Assembly: GCF_002930105.1 (NCBI RefSeq)
Contig: NZ_PJRN01000008.1
Coordinates: forward strand, 165,367-229,366
Direction of reading: 5' to 3'
Source: Billgrantia saliphila
Lineage (GTDB): Bacteria; Pseudomonadota; Gammaproteobacteria; Pseudomonadales; Halomonadaceae
Length of the DNA stretch: 64,000 nucleotides
The position numbers and the translations under genes were made by a program. How positions within the stretch are numbered: position 1 is the first letter of the stretch; the number at the start of each line of letters is the position of its first letter. The notes under the pieces are model-generated. The model was not told where the DNA came from. It saw nothing but the letters and a program-made list of their open reading frames with translations, and searched no databases. Shown here in pieces: positions 45,537-52,997 of this stretch.

Positions 45537-46223
45537 TCAGCCCTCGGCAAGAGGCTGCCGTAGCATCAGCTCGACGCGCCGATTGGAGGCGCGGCCCTGC
45601 ACAGTCGCATTGCTCTCCAGCGGACGAGTCTCGGCGTAGCCCACGGCACGGAGTCTTTCCGCACCAAGCCCGAGTTCGGTCAGGTAGCGCAACACCGCGA
45701 TAGCGCGGGCCGAAGAGAGCTCCCAGTTGGAAGGAAAACGCGTCGTGGCGATCGGAATGTCGTCGGTATGCCCCTCGACGGAGATCTCCCCATCGAAAGA
45801 TTGCAGGATCTCGAGCAGATGCCCGAGCACCTCACGTCCCTGCCCGGTCAGCGCCGCCTGCCCGCTGGCGAACAGCAGGTTGTCGTCGATGCGCAGGGTG
45901 ATGCCCTGTTGCCCCTCGGCCACGCTGACGCCTTCGATGTCGAGCCCTGCGAAGCGTGGCTGCAAGCCGTCGTGGCGAGGCTTGAGCCCGCTCGAGGCGA
46001 CCAGACGCGCCGCTGCCTCGGCCTGTGGCGTGATGATCTGGCTCGCCGTGCCGCCTTGTCGTTCGCCATGGGGAGTCAGCCCGTTGCCCGACAGCGATAG
46101 CAACAGCACGAACAGCGTGATAAGCAGCGTCAGCACATCGAGGTAGCTCACCAGCCACCCTTCGCCGTCGACCTCGGGGGAGGCCAGCGGATGCAGCATG
46201 TCGCGCGTGCTGCGATCAAGCAT
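45537..46223 (-). CDS. motB: Flagellar motor stator protein MotB
   Basis: Stator subunit that anchors the torque unit to peptidoglycan (228 aa). A single membrane helix (about residues 26-46) begins VSYLDVLTLLITLFVLLL with the ion-binding Asp29. The C-terminal OmpA-like domain has ISVEGHTDDIPI, NWELSSARAIAVLRYL and ASNRRVELML. At 228 aa it is short compared with E. coli MotB (308), with a shortened plug/linker region. I chose the ATG at 46223, which lies inside the end of motA, so the genes overlap by eight bases and are coupled. Ion type (proton or sodium) cannot be fixed, though the organism's salt-loving relatives make sodium plausible. Confidence 0.93.
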   Translation of the reverse strand: MLDRSTRDMLHPLASPEVDGEGWLVSYLDVLTLLITLFVLLLSLSGNGLTPHGERQGGTASQIITPQAEAAARLVASSGLKPRHDGLQPRFAGLDIEGVSVAEGQQGITLRIDDNLLFASGQAALTGQGREVLGHLLEILQSFDGEISVEGHTDDIPIATTRFPSNWELSSARAIAVLRYLTELGLGAERLRAVGYAETRPLESNATVQGRASNRRVELMLRQPLAEG

Positions 46224-47034
46224 TCTGCTCTTCTCCTCCCGGGACTGAGCGGGGGACGACCTCAGGATCGCGAATCTCGTCGTGGTAATTGGCGACAAAG
46301 GAGTGCAGCGTTTCCTCGATGAAGGAAGGCAGGCGCCGCTTGGTGATCAGAGAAATCCCCTCCAGCACCATGTTCATGGCGATCAGGCGCTCCTCGGTAC
46401 GCCGTTCCAGCTTCACCGCGATCGGCTTGAACACCAGGTTGGCGAGCAGGATGCCGTAGAAGGTGGTCAACAGTGCGACGGCCATACGCGGTCCGATGAC
46501 ATGCAGGTCGCCAGACTCCATCACCTCGAGCATATTGACGAGCCCCACCAGCGTACCGATCATGCCGAAAGCCGGGGCGTAGGTCGCCATGGTGCGAAAG
46601 ATCTGGGCTTCGGCGTGCTCGCGCGCCTTGAGCCGGGCAATGCGCCAGCGCAGCAGATCGAAGATCTCTTCTTCCTTGGTGTTCGCTATTACCAGCTGAA
46701 TGCCGGTGCGCAGGAAGGGGTTGCGCGCCTTCTCCAGCGCTCGCTCCACGGCCCGCACATCGCCCTTGAACCACAGCCGGGAAATATCCACCAGCTCCTT
46801 GATGTCGTCGCGGGTATAGGTGTTCTCGCGGCGGAAGACCAGCCCCACCAGGCGTACCACACGCAGCACTTCCTTGAGCGGATAGCTAATGAAGGTCGCC
46901 GCCATGGTGCCGGCCAGCACGATGGCAAGCCCAGGCAAGTTGATGAAGCTCTGGGGTGACTCGGCGGTGAAGAACAGCACGCTAACCAACAGGACGACGC
47001 TGGCAAACATACCGATAAGGGTTGAGGGATTCAT
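46216..47034 (-). CDS. motA: Flagellar motor stator protein MotA (PomA-like)
   Basis: Four-helix stator subunit (272 aa). Helices lie at about residues 5-22, 32-50, 150-170 and 182-205. The torque-generating cytoplasmic loop contains charged residues (RNPFLRTGIQLV, RLKAREHAEAQIFRTMATYAPAFGMIGTL region), and the conserved Pro-containing GTLVGLVNML and TTFYGILLANLVFKPIAVKL helices are present. The overall form is closer to PomA/MotC than to E. coli MotA. A sigma28-type promoter lies about 75 bases upstream on the same strand. Confidence 0.93.
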   Translation of the reverse strand: MNPSTLIGMFASVVLLVSVLFFTAESPQSFINLPGLAIVLAGTMAATFISYPLKEVLRVVRLVGLVFRRENTYTRDDIKELVDISRLWFKGDVRAVERALEKARNPFLRTGIQLVIANTKEEEIFDLLRWRIARLKAREHAEAQIFRTMATYAPAFGMIGTLVGLVNMLEVMESGDLHVIGPRMAVALLTTFYGILLANLVFKPIAVKLERRTEERLIAMNMVLEGISLITKRRLPSFIEETLHSFVANYHDEIRDPEVVPRSVPGGEEQNA

Positions 47035-47115
47035 TCGGGCTCCTGGTGATACGGGGCGTCGAGTCTCGCCTCGCAGTAGGCCGCTCGGGGCGGAAACATG
47101 CGTAGGCTAACAGGG

Positions 47116-47143
47116 TTATCGGCGGCCGGGACGCGACACTTTA
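47116..47143 (-). promoter_or_regulatory. Sigma28 (FliA) promoter of motA-motB
   Basis: Read on the minus strand, TAAAGTGT is followed by 12 bases and a perfect GCCGATAA -10 element. Consensus is TAAAGTTT-N11-GCCGATAA, so spacing is one base longer. The predicted start is about 75 bases before the motA ATG. Confidence 0.75.
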
Positions 47144-47171
47144 GTCGTGCCTGACAGACGCCGGACGTTAG

Positions 47172-47185
47172 TTGATCCAGATCAA
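47172..47185. promoter_or_regulatory. Perfect FNR/Anr-type box
   Basis: TTGATCCAGATCAA matches the FNR/Anr consensus TTGAT-N4-ATCAA exactly. It lies between two divergent sigma28 promoters, about 69 bases upstream of the predicted motA start and about 83 upstream of the predicted start of the plus-strand transcript. It would link oxygen supply to motility or c-di-GMP genes. Confidence 0.65.
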
Positions 47186-47228
47186 CCAATACGAGGCTTT
47201 ACCTCGCAAATCGAGAGCGACCGAGCGC

Positions 47229-47255
47229 TCAAGTTCCTGAGTATATTGCCGATAC
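47229..47255 (+). promoter_or_regulatory. Sigma28 (FliA) promoter toward the EAL-HDOD gene
   Basis: TCAAGTTC, 11 bases, then GCCGATAC closely follows the consensus TAAAGTTT-N11-GCCGATAA with exact spacing. The resulting transcript would have a leader of about 275 bases before the EAL-HDOD start, covering the EAL-like remnant. Confidence 0.7.
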
Positions 47256-47345
47256 GTAGATAAGCGCCTGAGCCAAGCGCAGCAAGACGACAACGTCCTG
47301 ACATGGGCCGTACCATGATAGCCGCTCGGGCTATTCGTGTTCACC

Positions 47346-47444
47346 ATGGCCTTCCAGCCGATCGTCGACCTCGCCCGTCCCGGCCTCGAACGCTTGACGC
47401 CGGGCCTGGAGCCGGCACTCGATACGCTGCATCAGGCATTGTGA
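47346..47444 (+). pseudogene. Possible remnant of an EAL-domain gene (32 codons)
   Basis: A short frame beginning MAFQPIVDLARPGLERLTPG has the hallmark start of EAL phosphodiesterase domains (AFQPIVD), then ends after 32 codons. No ribosome site precedes it. It may be a decayed fragment, a leader peptide or coincidence. It sits in the 504-base gap between motA and the EAL-HDOD gene, which otherwise holds only the promoters and FNR box listed here. Confidence 0.3.
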
Positions 47445-47538
47445 AGCGTACCCGGCCACCCCGGCACGTTACTCAGAAAAAATCATTCGGCAAAGAGCCA
47501 CAGAGGGTGCGTCGACACCCAGCAGGGAGCCAAACCGC

Positions 47539-48741
47539 ATGTCAGAGCAAGTCGATCACGATCCTTGTACCGTCGCCCTACATCCGATCCATGACGCCAG
47601 CCATCATCACGTCGCGGATCGCCTAGTGTACCGCCATGATGGCGCTGCGGAAGTCGAGGACATCATGGCCGCCACCGCCCGGGCATTGACCAGCGCCATC
47701 TACGAACTCGGCGATGGGGGGCTGCTCGGCGATAGGTCGCTGTTCGTCGATTTGCCGCTCGAGTGGCTCGACCGCCCGGAGCTGCTGCCGACCCCGGCGC
47801 CACGCCTGGCTCTCGGTATTGCCGATGCACGCACCGTAGACCTGGCCCTGCTGACGCGGCTGGACGACATCCGCGAACGCGGGTATCGGGTCATCGCCCC
47901 CAGCCAACTGGTCAAACAGGATCACGAAGCGATGCTGGGACGCGTCGACATCATCCTGCTCGACTCGCCGAACGACTTCGACGACGCCACTCTCGAGAGG
48001 CTGCCGGCACGCAACATCAAGTTGCTGGTCGAGAACATCGGCAACCGCGAAGAACTGGCAAGCTTCCAGGCGATGGGCTGCGATTATTACCATGGACGCT
48101 ACCTGGCCAAGCCCAGCTTCATCACTTCCCCGCCGCGCGGCCGCCACGGCAACCGTGCCGCTCAGCTTCGCCTGATTCGTGCGCTCTACGAAGACAATAG
48201 CGACCTCAACCGCATGCACGAACTGGTCGTTCAGGTGCCCCACCTGCACGTGGCGATACTGCGGCGTGCCAACTCCAACTACTTCAACCGCGGCGGCAAG
48301 GTGGTCGACCTGCATCGTGCCGTACAGATACTCGGCCTGCTGGAGCTGCGCCGATTGATTCTGACCCTGACTCTGGCCAGTCTCCAGCCCTCGTCGCGCA
48401 TCATTCTTCGCATGGCGCTGATTCGCGCTTTCATGTGCCGCAACCTGGCCGCCCCCTTTCCCACGCTCGATCCCGAGGATGCCTTCACCACCGGACTGTT
48501 CTCGATGATGGACGCGCTGCTCGAGGAGGACCGCAGCACGCTGCTGGAGCATCTTCCGCTGGGCCTGGCGATCATACGGGCGCTGAAGTTTCGCGAAGGC
48601 CCGCTGGGGGCCGTGCTGACGCTTTGCGAGAACCATGAACGGCAAGTCGAAGAAGCGATCGACGAGGTACCCGCCGACCAACTCCACAACTGTTACATGG
48701 CGGCGCTGGGGAGCACCAAGGGGTTGATGTCCGACCTTTGA
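47539..48741 (+). CDS. EAL-like/HDOD domain signalling protein (YuxH type)
   Basis: A 400-aa two-domain protein. The N-terminal half is a degenerate EAL domain (VALHPIHDASHHHVADRLVYR; later LLVENIGNREELASFQAMGC and DYYHGRYLAKP) without the EAL catalytic Glu-Ala-Leu motif, so it should not hydrolyse c-di-GMP but might bind it. The C-terminal half is an HDOD domain (about 205-390; AAQLRLIRALYEDN, VDLHRAVQILGLLELRRLI). Such proteins act as regulators in motility and biofilm control. A sigma28 promoter lies upstream, which ties it to the flagellar regulon. A clear terminator follows. Confidence 0.9.
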   Translation: MSEQVDHDPCTVALHPIHDASHHHVADRLVYRHDGAAEVEDIMAATARALTSAIYELGDGGLLGDRSLFVDLPLEWLDRPELLPTPAPRLALGIADARTVDLALLTRLDDIRERGYRVIAPSQLVKQDHEAMLGRVDIILLDSPNDFDDATLERLPARNIKLLVENIGNREELASFQAMGCDYYHGRYLAKPSFITSPPRGRHGNRAAQLRLIRALYEDNSDLNRMHELVVQVPHLHVAILRRANSNYFNRGGKVVDLHRAVQILGLLELRRLILTLTLASLQPSSRIILRMALIRAFMCRNLAAPFPTLDPEDAFTTGLFSMMDALLEEDRSTLLEHLPLGLAIIRALKFREGPLGAVLTLCENHERQVEEAIDEVPADQLHNCYMAALGSTKGLMSDL

Positions 48742-48811
48742 CACACATCGTGTGGGACGGGAGCGACACAGCCGTCACGGGAACGATGTTGGCCAGCTCC
48801 GGTAGCATTCG

Positions 48812-48844
48812 AAGGGAGAGGGGCTCCATCGCCCTCTCCTTTTT
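48812..48844 (+). terminator. Intrinsic terminator of the EAL-HDOD gene
   Basis: GGAGAGGG / CCCTCTCC arms of eight bases with a 9-base loop are followed by TTTTT, about 70 bases after the EAL-HDOD stop. Confidence 0.88.
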
Positions 48845-48886
48845 GCCATGGTACAAGCGGGCTACTGCGTTCAAGTTGTATTTTTG

Positions 48887-50926
48887 TCAATGCAACTGAA
48901 AGGATGACATGATCCGTGACGCAGGAGAGTTTGGCTCAGGCCTTCCGATACCTTCTTTTTCTTCAAATGCGACGCGAATCGCGGGAATGATGGATCTGCC
49001 GCCGGATTCGCTGAGGTGGTCATCGTCATAATAAATCGGCTGCCCATCGATATCGCCCCAGCAGCCTTCTTGGGTGCAAAGGTAAGGCAATGGATCTATG
49101 ATCTTGATGCCGCACTCCTCGGCGGCCCGATCCTGGATATCGAGAGCAATTCGATGTCGCTCAAGATACTCAGCCTTTGCAATGTGCACTCTCTGCACTT
49201 GCCCCGAAAACAACAACGATCTGGCCATATGCATCGGCACGTGCACTTTCAGTTCGGGGAAGGGGCGGAACATGAACACTTCGCGCTCCTCGGCCAGTTC
49301 GCAGGCCGTGTCGACAACTCCTCGAGCCATGTCGTCGAGATAGGCCTGGCTGCGACTTTCGAAGTGCTGGCTGAGATAATATTCGGGATACGCTGCCTTA
49401 TCTGCCAGGTAGGGTTCATTGGGCCCCAGCAAATAGGAAGATAAGCGGTTGACGATAAAGATGGGTACATCCCGGTCCAGCTCCCGACTTTTGTTCAGTG
49501 CATACTCAACAAACTCGCCACACCGCGGATTGCCGGATTCCAGGCTCCTGATGCCTGAAATGGTCGGACAGCTCGCCAGTGTCCAATCCAGAACATGCTT
49601 GTCTGGATCGTCCATTGCGTACTGAATTGAGCGGATAACTGCCGCGGCGTGGCTGTCGCCAATTACAATGGCCCCCAACTCTCGTCCTCCATAGGTGCAC
49701 TCAGGAACCGTCTGCAAGGGTTCGGCATGGCATTCCGCCCTTCTAGGGTTTGTATTGCTCGTTTCAGCCGCCAGGAACGCAGCTTGTTCGGGGACTCGCT
49801 GCGGTATACCCCCGCTAAGGTGCCCAAAGACACCGGAGGCAAAGAACACGGTAGACGCCACTATGGAGAAGGCAAACACTTTGGCACGAGATCTCATGAA
49901 TCTGACGCTTCCATTTCTGAACGGATTCTCGACGAAGCGCCAGGTAATGTATGCCAGCCCTAGGGATGCTATGCAGAGGATGGCCATCATTTCCCATGAT
50001 GGCGGGGTCAGACTGCGAATTCTTGCAAATGCCAGCAGGGGCTGGTGCCAAAGATAAGCACTGAAGCTGATCAGGCCGACTCCCACCATAAACTTCATGG
50101 ATAGCCATTTCCCCACGAGAGTCGAAGAGGAGCCAAACAGAATGATCAGAACCGTTCCCACTACCGGGACCAATGCATATAACGAAGGAAATGGAACGTA
50201 CTTGTCATAAAAGAAAACGGGAAAGATGACCATCCCAAGCCCCAGAATGGAAAGCACCGAACTGGAAGCTTGGGAACGACCGTTGAGCCATAAAGCGCAC
50301 AGCGCCCCCGCTCCCAATTCCCAAGCGCGAAATGGAAGTAGATAGAAGTTGGCTGAGGGTTGGTAACGCCAGCCCCACTCGGTCAATAGCAGGCTGAGAG
50401 AAGAAATGATGATTACCAAATAGTAAACGGGATTTCGTCCAAGGCGCCACACAACGAGAAGCAGCAGAGGAAAAAAGAGGTAAAACTGCTCCTCGACCGC
50501 CAGGCTCCATGTATGAAGCAATGGCTTCTCCTCCGAAGCGGCTGAAAAATAGCCCGACTTTATCCAGAACAGTATATTTGAAGAAAAAAAACTGATCGCG
50601 ACGAAAGATTGAGAAAAGTCCCGAAACTGCGAGGGAAGCATCCACAACCAGGCAAAAGGAATGCAGCATAGCATCACGAAGAAGAGTGCCGGAAGGATAC
50701 GACGTGCGCGGCGTTCGTAAAATCTAGCAATGGAAAAGACACCCTTCTCCAAGTCAGCAATAATGAGCGAAGTGATCAGGTACCCACTGATGACAAAGAA
50801 AACATCTACGCCAATATAGCCACCGGAAAACCAGGAAAATCCGGCATGAAATAAAATAACGGGGATAACCGCTACAGCTCTGAGACCATCGATTTCTCTT
50901 CTGTATTTCAGCACTCCCTCCCGCAT
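48887..50926 (-). CDS. Acyltransferase-3/SGNH O-acyltransferase (OafA-like)
   Basis: A 679-aa membrane O-acyltransferase. The N-terminal acyltransferase-3 domain (residues 1-370) has YRREIDGLRAVAVIPVILFH with the catalytic His and ten or so membrane helices, plus RRARRILPALF and HTWSLAVEEQFYLFFPL. The C-terminal periplasmic SGNH domain has the IVIGDSHAAAV Ser motif and a final DDDHLSESGG block with the Asp-His pair. Such enzymes acetylate O-antigen or other surface glycans. The base composition is visibly more AT-rich than the flanking genes, suggesting transfer. It interrupts the flagellar region. I chose the ATG at 50926, after GAGGGGG. Confidence 0.93.
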   Translation of the reverse strand: MREGVLKYRREIDGLRAVAVIPVILFHAGFSWFSGGYIGVDVFFVISGYLITSLIIADLEKGVFSIARFYERRARRILPALFFVMLCCIPFAWLWMLPSQFRDFSQSFVAISFFSSNILFWIKSGYFSAASEEKPLLHTWSLAVEEQFYLFFPLLLLVVWRLGRNPVYYLVIIISSLSLLLTEWGWRYQPSANFYLLPFRAWELGAGALCALWLNGRSQASSSVLSILGLGMVIFPVFFYDKYVPFPSLYALVPVVGTVLIILFGSSSTLVGKWLSMKFMVGVGLISFSAYLWHQPLLAFARIRSLTPPSWEMMAILCIASLGLAYITWRFVENPFRNGSVRFMRSRAKVFAFSIVASTVFFASGVFGHLSGGIPQRVPEQAAFLAAETSNTNPRRAECHAEPLQTVPECTYGGRELGAIVIGDSHAAAVIRSIQYAMDDPDKHVLDWTLASCPTISGIRSLESGNPRCGEFVEYALNKSRELDRDVPIFIVNRLSSYLLGPNEPYLADKAAYPEYYLSQHFESRSQAYLDDMARGVVDTACELAEEREVFMFRPFPELKVHVPMHMARSLLFSGQVQRVHIAKAEYLERHRIALDIQDRAAEECGIKIIDPLPYLCTQEGCWGDIDGQPIYYDDDHLSESGGRSIIPAIRVAFEEKEGIGRPEPNSPASRIMSSFQLH

Positions 50927-51135
50927 CTTCAAGCCCCCTCAAAAGTTACGGAAGAATACACGGATTTACCTTTTTAGACCGTATGCAGAAACGGTACAAG
51001 ATGAGAGATATGAAACTTACGACTGAAAAATCAACTCCTCCCGACAAACCAAGTCATTCACATTCGGACATTTCCTTCCAACCCCAGCGCAGTAGTCAGG
51101 AGCAGACGCGACACCCTGTGGAGACCCAAACGCAA

Positions 51136-51160
51136 GCAGCCCGGCACAAGGCCGGGCTGC
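51136..51160 (-). terminator. Terminator hairpin after fliA
   Basis: Perfect 10-base arms GCAGCCCGGC / GCCGGGCTGC with a 5-base loop lie 35 bases after the fliA stop, followed on the minus strand by TTGCGTTT. The rest of the 263-base gap to the acyltransferase start is AT-rich and shows no gene. Confidence 0.7.
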
Positions 51161-51195
51161 ATAGCTGGACGACACCTACAGGGCGATGCGCGACA

Positions 51196-51909
<714 letters not shown>

Positions 51910-51946
51910 GCTCTCGCGGCTGGCGCCCTTCCCGACGTGAACACGC

Positions 51947-52381
51947 TCAACGGTTCCGGAGCGTTTCATCGTGCGCGTGATTGACGATGACCTGCAACCC
52001 CTGCAGGGTTACGACGCGCTGGCGTCGATCGAGCAGGGAGAATTCAAAATGAAGCGTCGTATCGGCCGGTAGCCCGGCCAACGCCTCGGTATGACCGCGC
52101 GGCGCCGGCAGGCGCACGCACCCTCCCAAGTGGCAGAGCGCGGCGTTGACCTCGACGCCGCTGGGCGGCTGGAATTGCCAACTGACCTGGCCCATCATTT
52201 GCCCGCGGGCTAGCGCGGGATCGGGCGGCGCCAGGGGTGCCGATGCTACCGGCCGTTCCACCAGCGCTGCCTGTAGCGCTGGGGCCGTCGCTACCCAACT
52301 GCCGGCGCCATGCGCCATCGTGGTCAGCAGGCAGGCGCCCGCCCCCAGCATGCGAAAGATCCGGATCGCTGCTCGTCTCAT
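51947..52381 (-). CDS. flhE: Flagellar protein FlhE
   Basis: Small periplasmic flagellar protein (144 aa). I chose the ATG at 52381, which begins a signal peptide (MRRAAIRIFRMLGAGACLL, cleavage near AHGAGS). The mature part matches FlhE: GSWVATAPALQAALVERP, MMGQVSWQFQPPSGVEV, ALCHLGGCVRLPAPRG with a Cys pair, and FEFSLLDRRQRV. FlhE follows flhA in enteric bacteria and prevents proton leakage through the export apparatus. Here it is separated from flhA by flhF and a flhG-like gene. The gap to fliA is 37 bases. Confidence 0.88.
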   Translation of the reverse strand: MRRAAIRIFRMLGAGACLLTTMAHGAGSWVATAPALQAALVERPVASAPLAPPDPALARGQMMGQVSWQFQPPSGVEVNAALCHLGGCVRLPAPRGHTEALAGLPADTTLHFEFSLLDRRQRVVTLQGLQVIVNHAHDETLRNR

Positions 52382-52394
52382 CTCGACAGCACCT

Positions 52395-52997
52395 TCATTT
52401 CGACAGTACCAACAGCTCGATGCCGAAGTAGCTCGCCGCCACGTGCTGCAGGTTGGCCAACAGGCCCTGCCGGCCCACGCCCGGCGGGTGAACCGCCAAT
52501 AGACGGCGCGGCCCGCCGCTCTCGTCGATCTGCTTGAGAATGCGATAGGCACGTCGGAACGCTTCGAGATCGTCGTCGACCCACAGCGCCCAGTGCGCCT
52601 GCTGCGTCGCCAGCACCGCCAGATGCGGACTCGTGACCGATAGCGCTACGACTCGCCAGCCACCTGGGTCGCCCACCCAGCGCCGGCCCTGGCGAGCCCA
52701 GCTCTGCAGCAGTTCGCTGACCTTCAGGGTGTGGCGCTCGGCCGTTCCGGGCAGCCCCAGTACCATCAACGTAACGCCCTGGTGGGTACGCCGTGAGGAA
52801 GGCGGCTTGCCCATATCCCGTGTCGTCGCGGGCCGGGGCGGTACCGACTTGGCGACCTCGCGCGACTCGCGGGGCGAGCGCTCGCCGGTATCCCGTTCGC
52901 CGGCCAGCTTGATCAGCATTTCGGCTACGTGTGTGGGGCATTCCTGCGAGGTGGCGGATGCCCACTGGCGCAGGCCAGCAGCCTGATCCCTTCCCAT
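52395..52997 (-). CDS. FlhG/FleN-like protein lacking the P-loop
   Basis: A 200-aa protein in the position normally held by flhG (fleN), the MinD-like ATPase that counts flagella with FlhF. Residues 75-200 keep features that parallel the C-terminal half of FlhG: ALWVDDDLEAFRRAYRILKQI resembles the segment where partners have a DAY motif, then RLLAVHPPGV, then LANLQHVAASYFGIELLVL. There is no Walker A, switch or membrane-targeting amphipathic helix, and residues 1-75 are charged and low in complexity. The ATG directly follows the flhF stop (TAGATG), so the two are coupled. The homology is my inference and is not certain. Confidence 0.65.
   Translation of the reverse strand: MGRDQAAGLRQWASATSQECPTHVAEMLIKLAGERDTGERSPRESREVAKSVPPRPATTRDMGKPPSSRRTHQGVTLMVLGLPGTAERHTLKVSELLQSWARQGRRWVGDPGGWRVVALSVTSPHLAVLATQQAHWALWVDDDLEAFRRAYRILKQIDESGGPRRLLAVHPPGVGRQGLLANLQHVAASYFGIELLVLSK

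Noticed and set aside
47303..47626. A 107-codon plus-strand frame upstream of the EAL-HDOD gene
   Set aside because: It lacks a ribosome site, overlaps the real gene start in another frame, and shows no domain. Only the separate short EAL-like frame inside it was kept, at low confidence.
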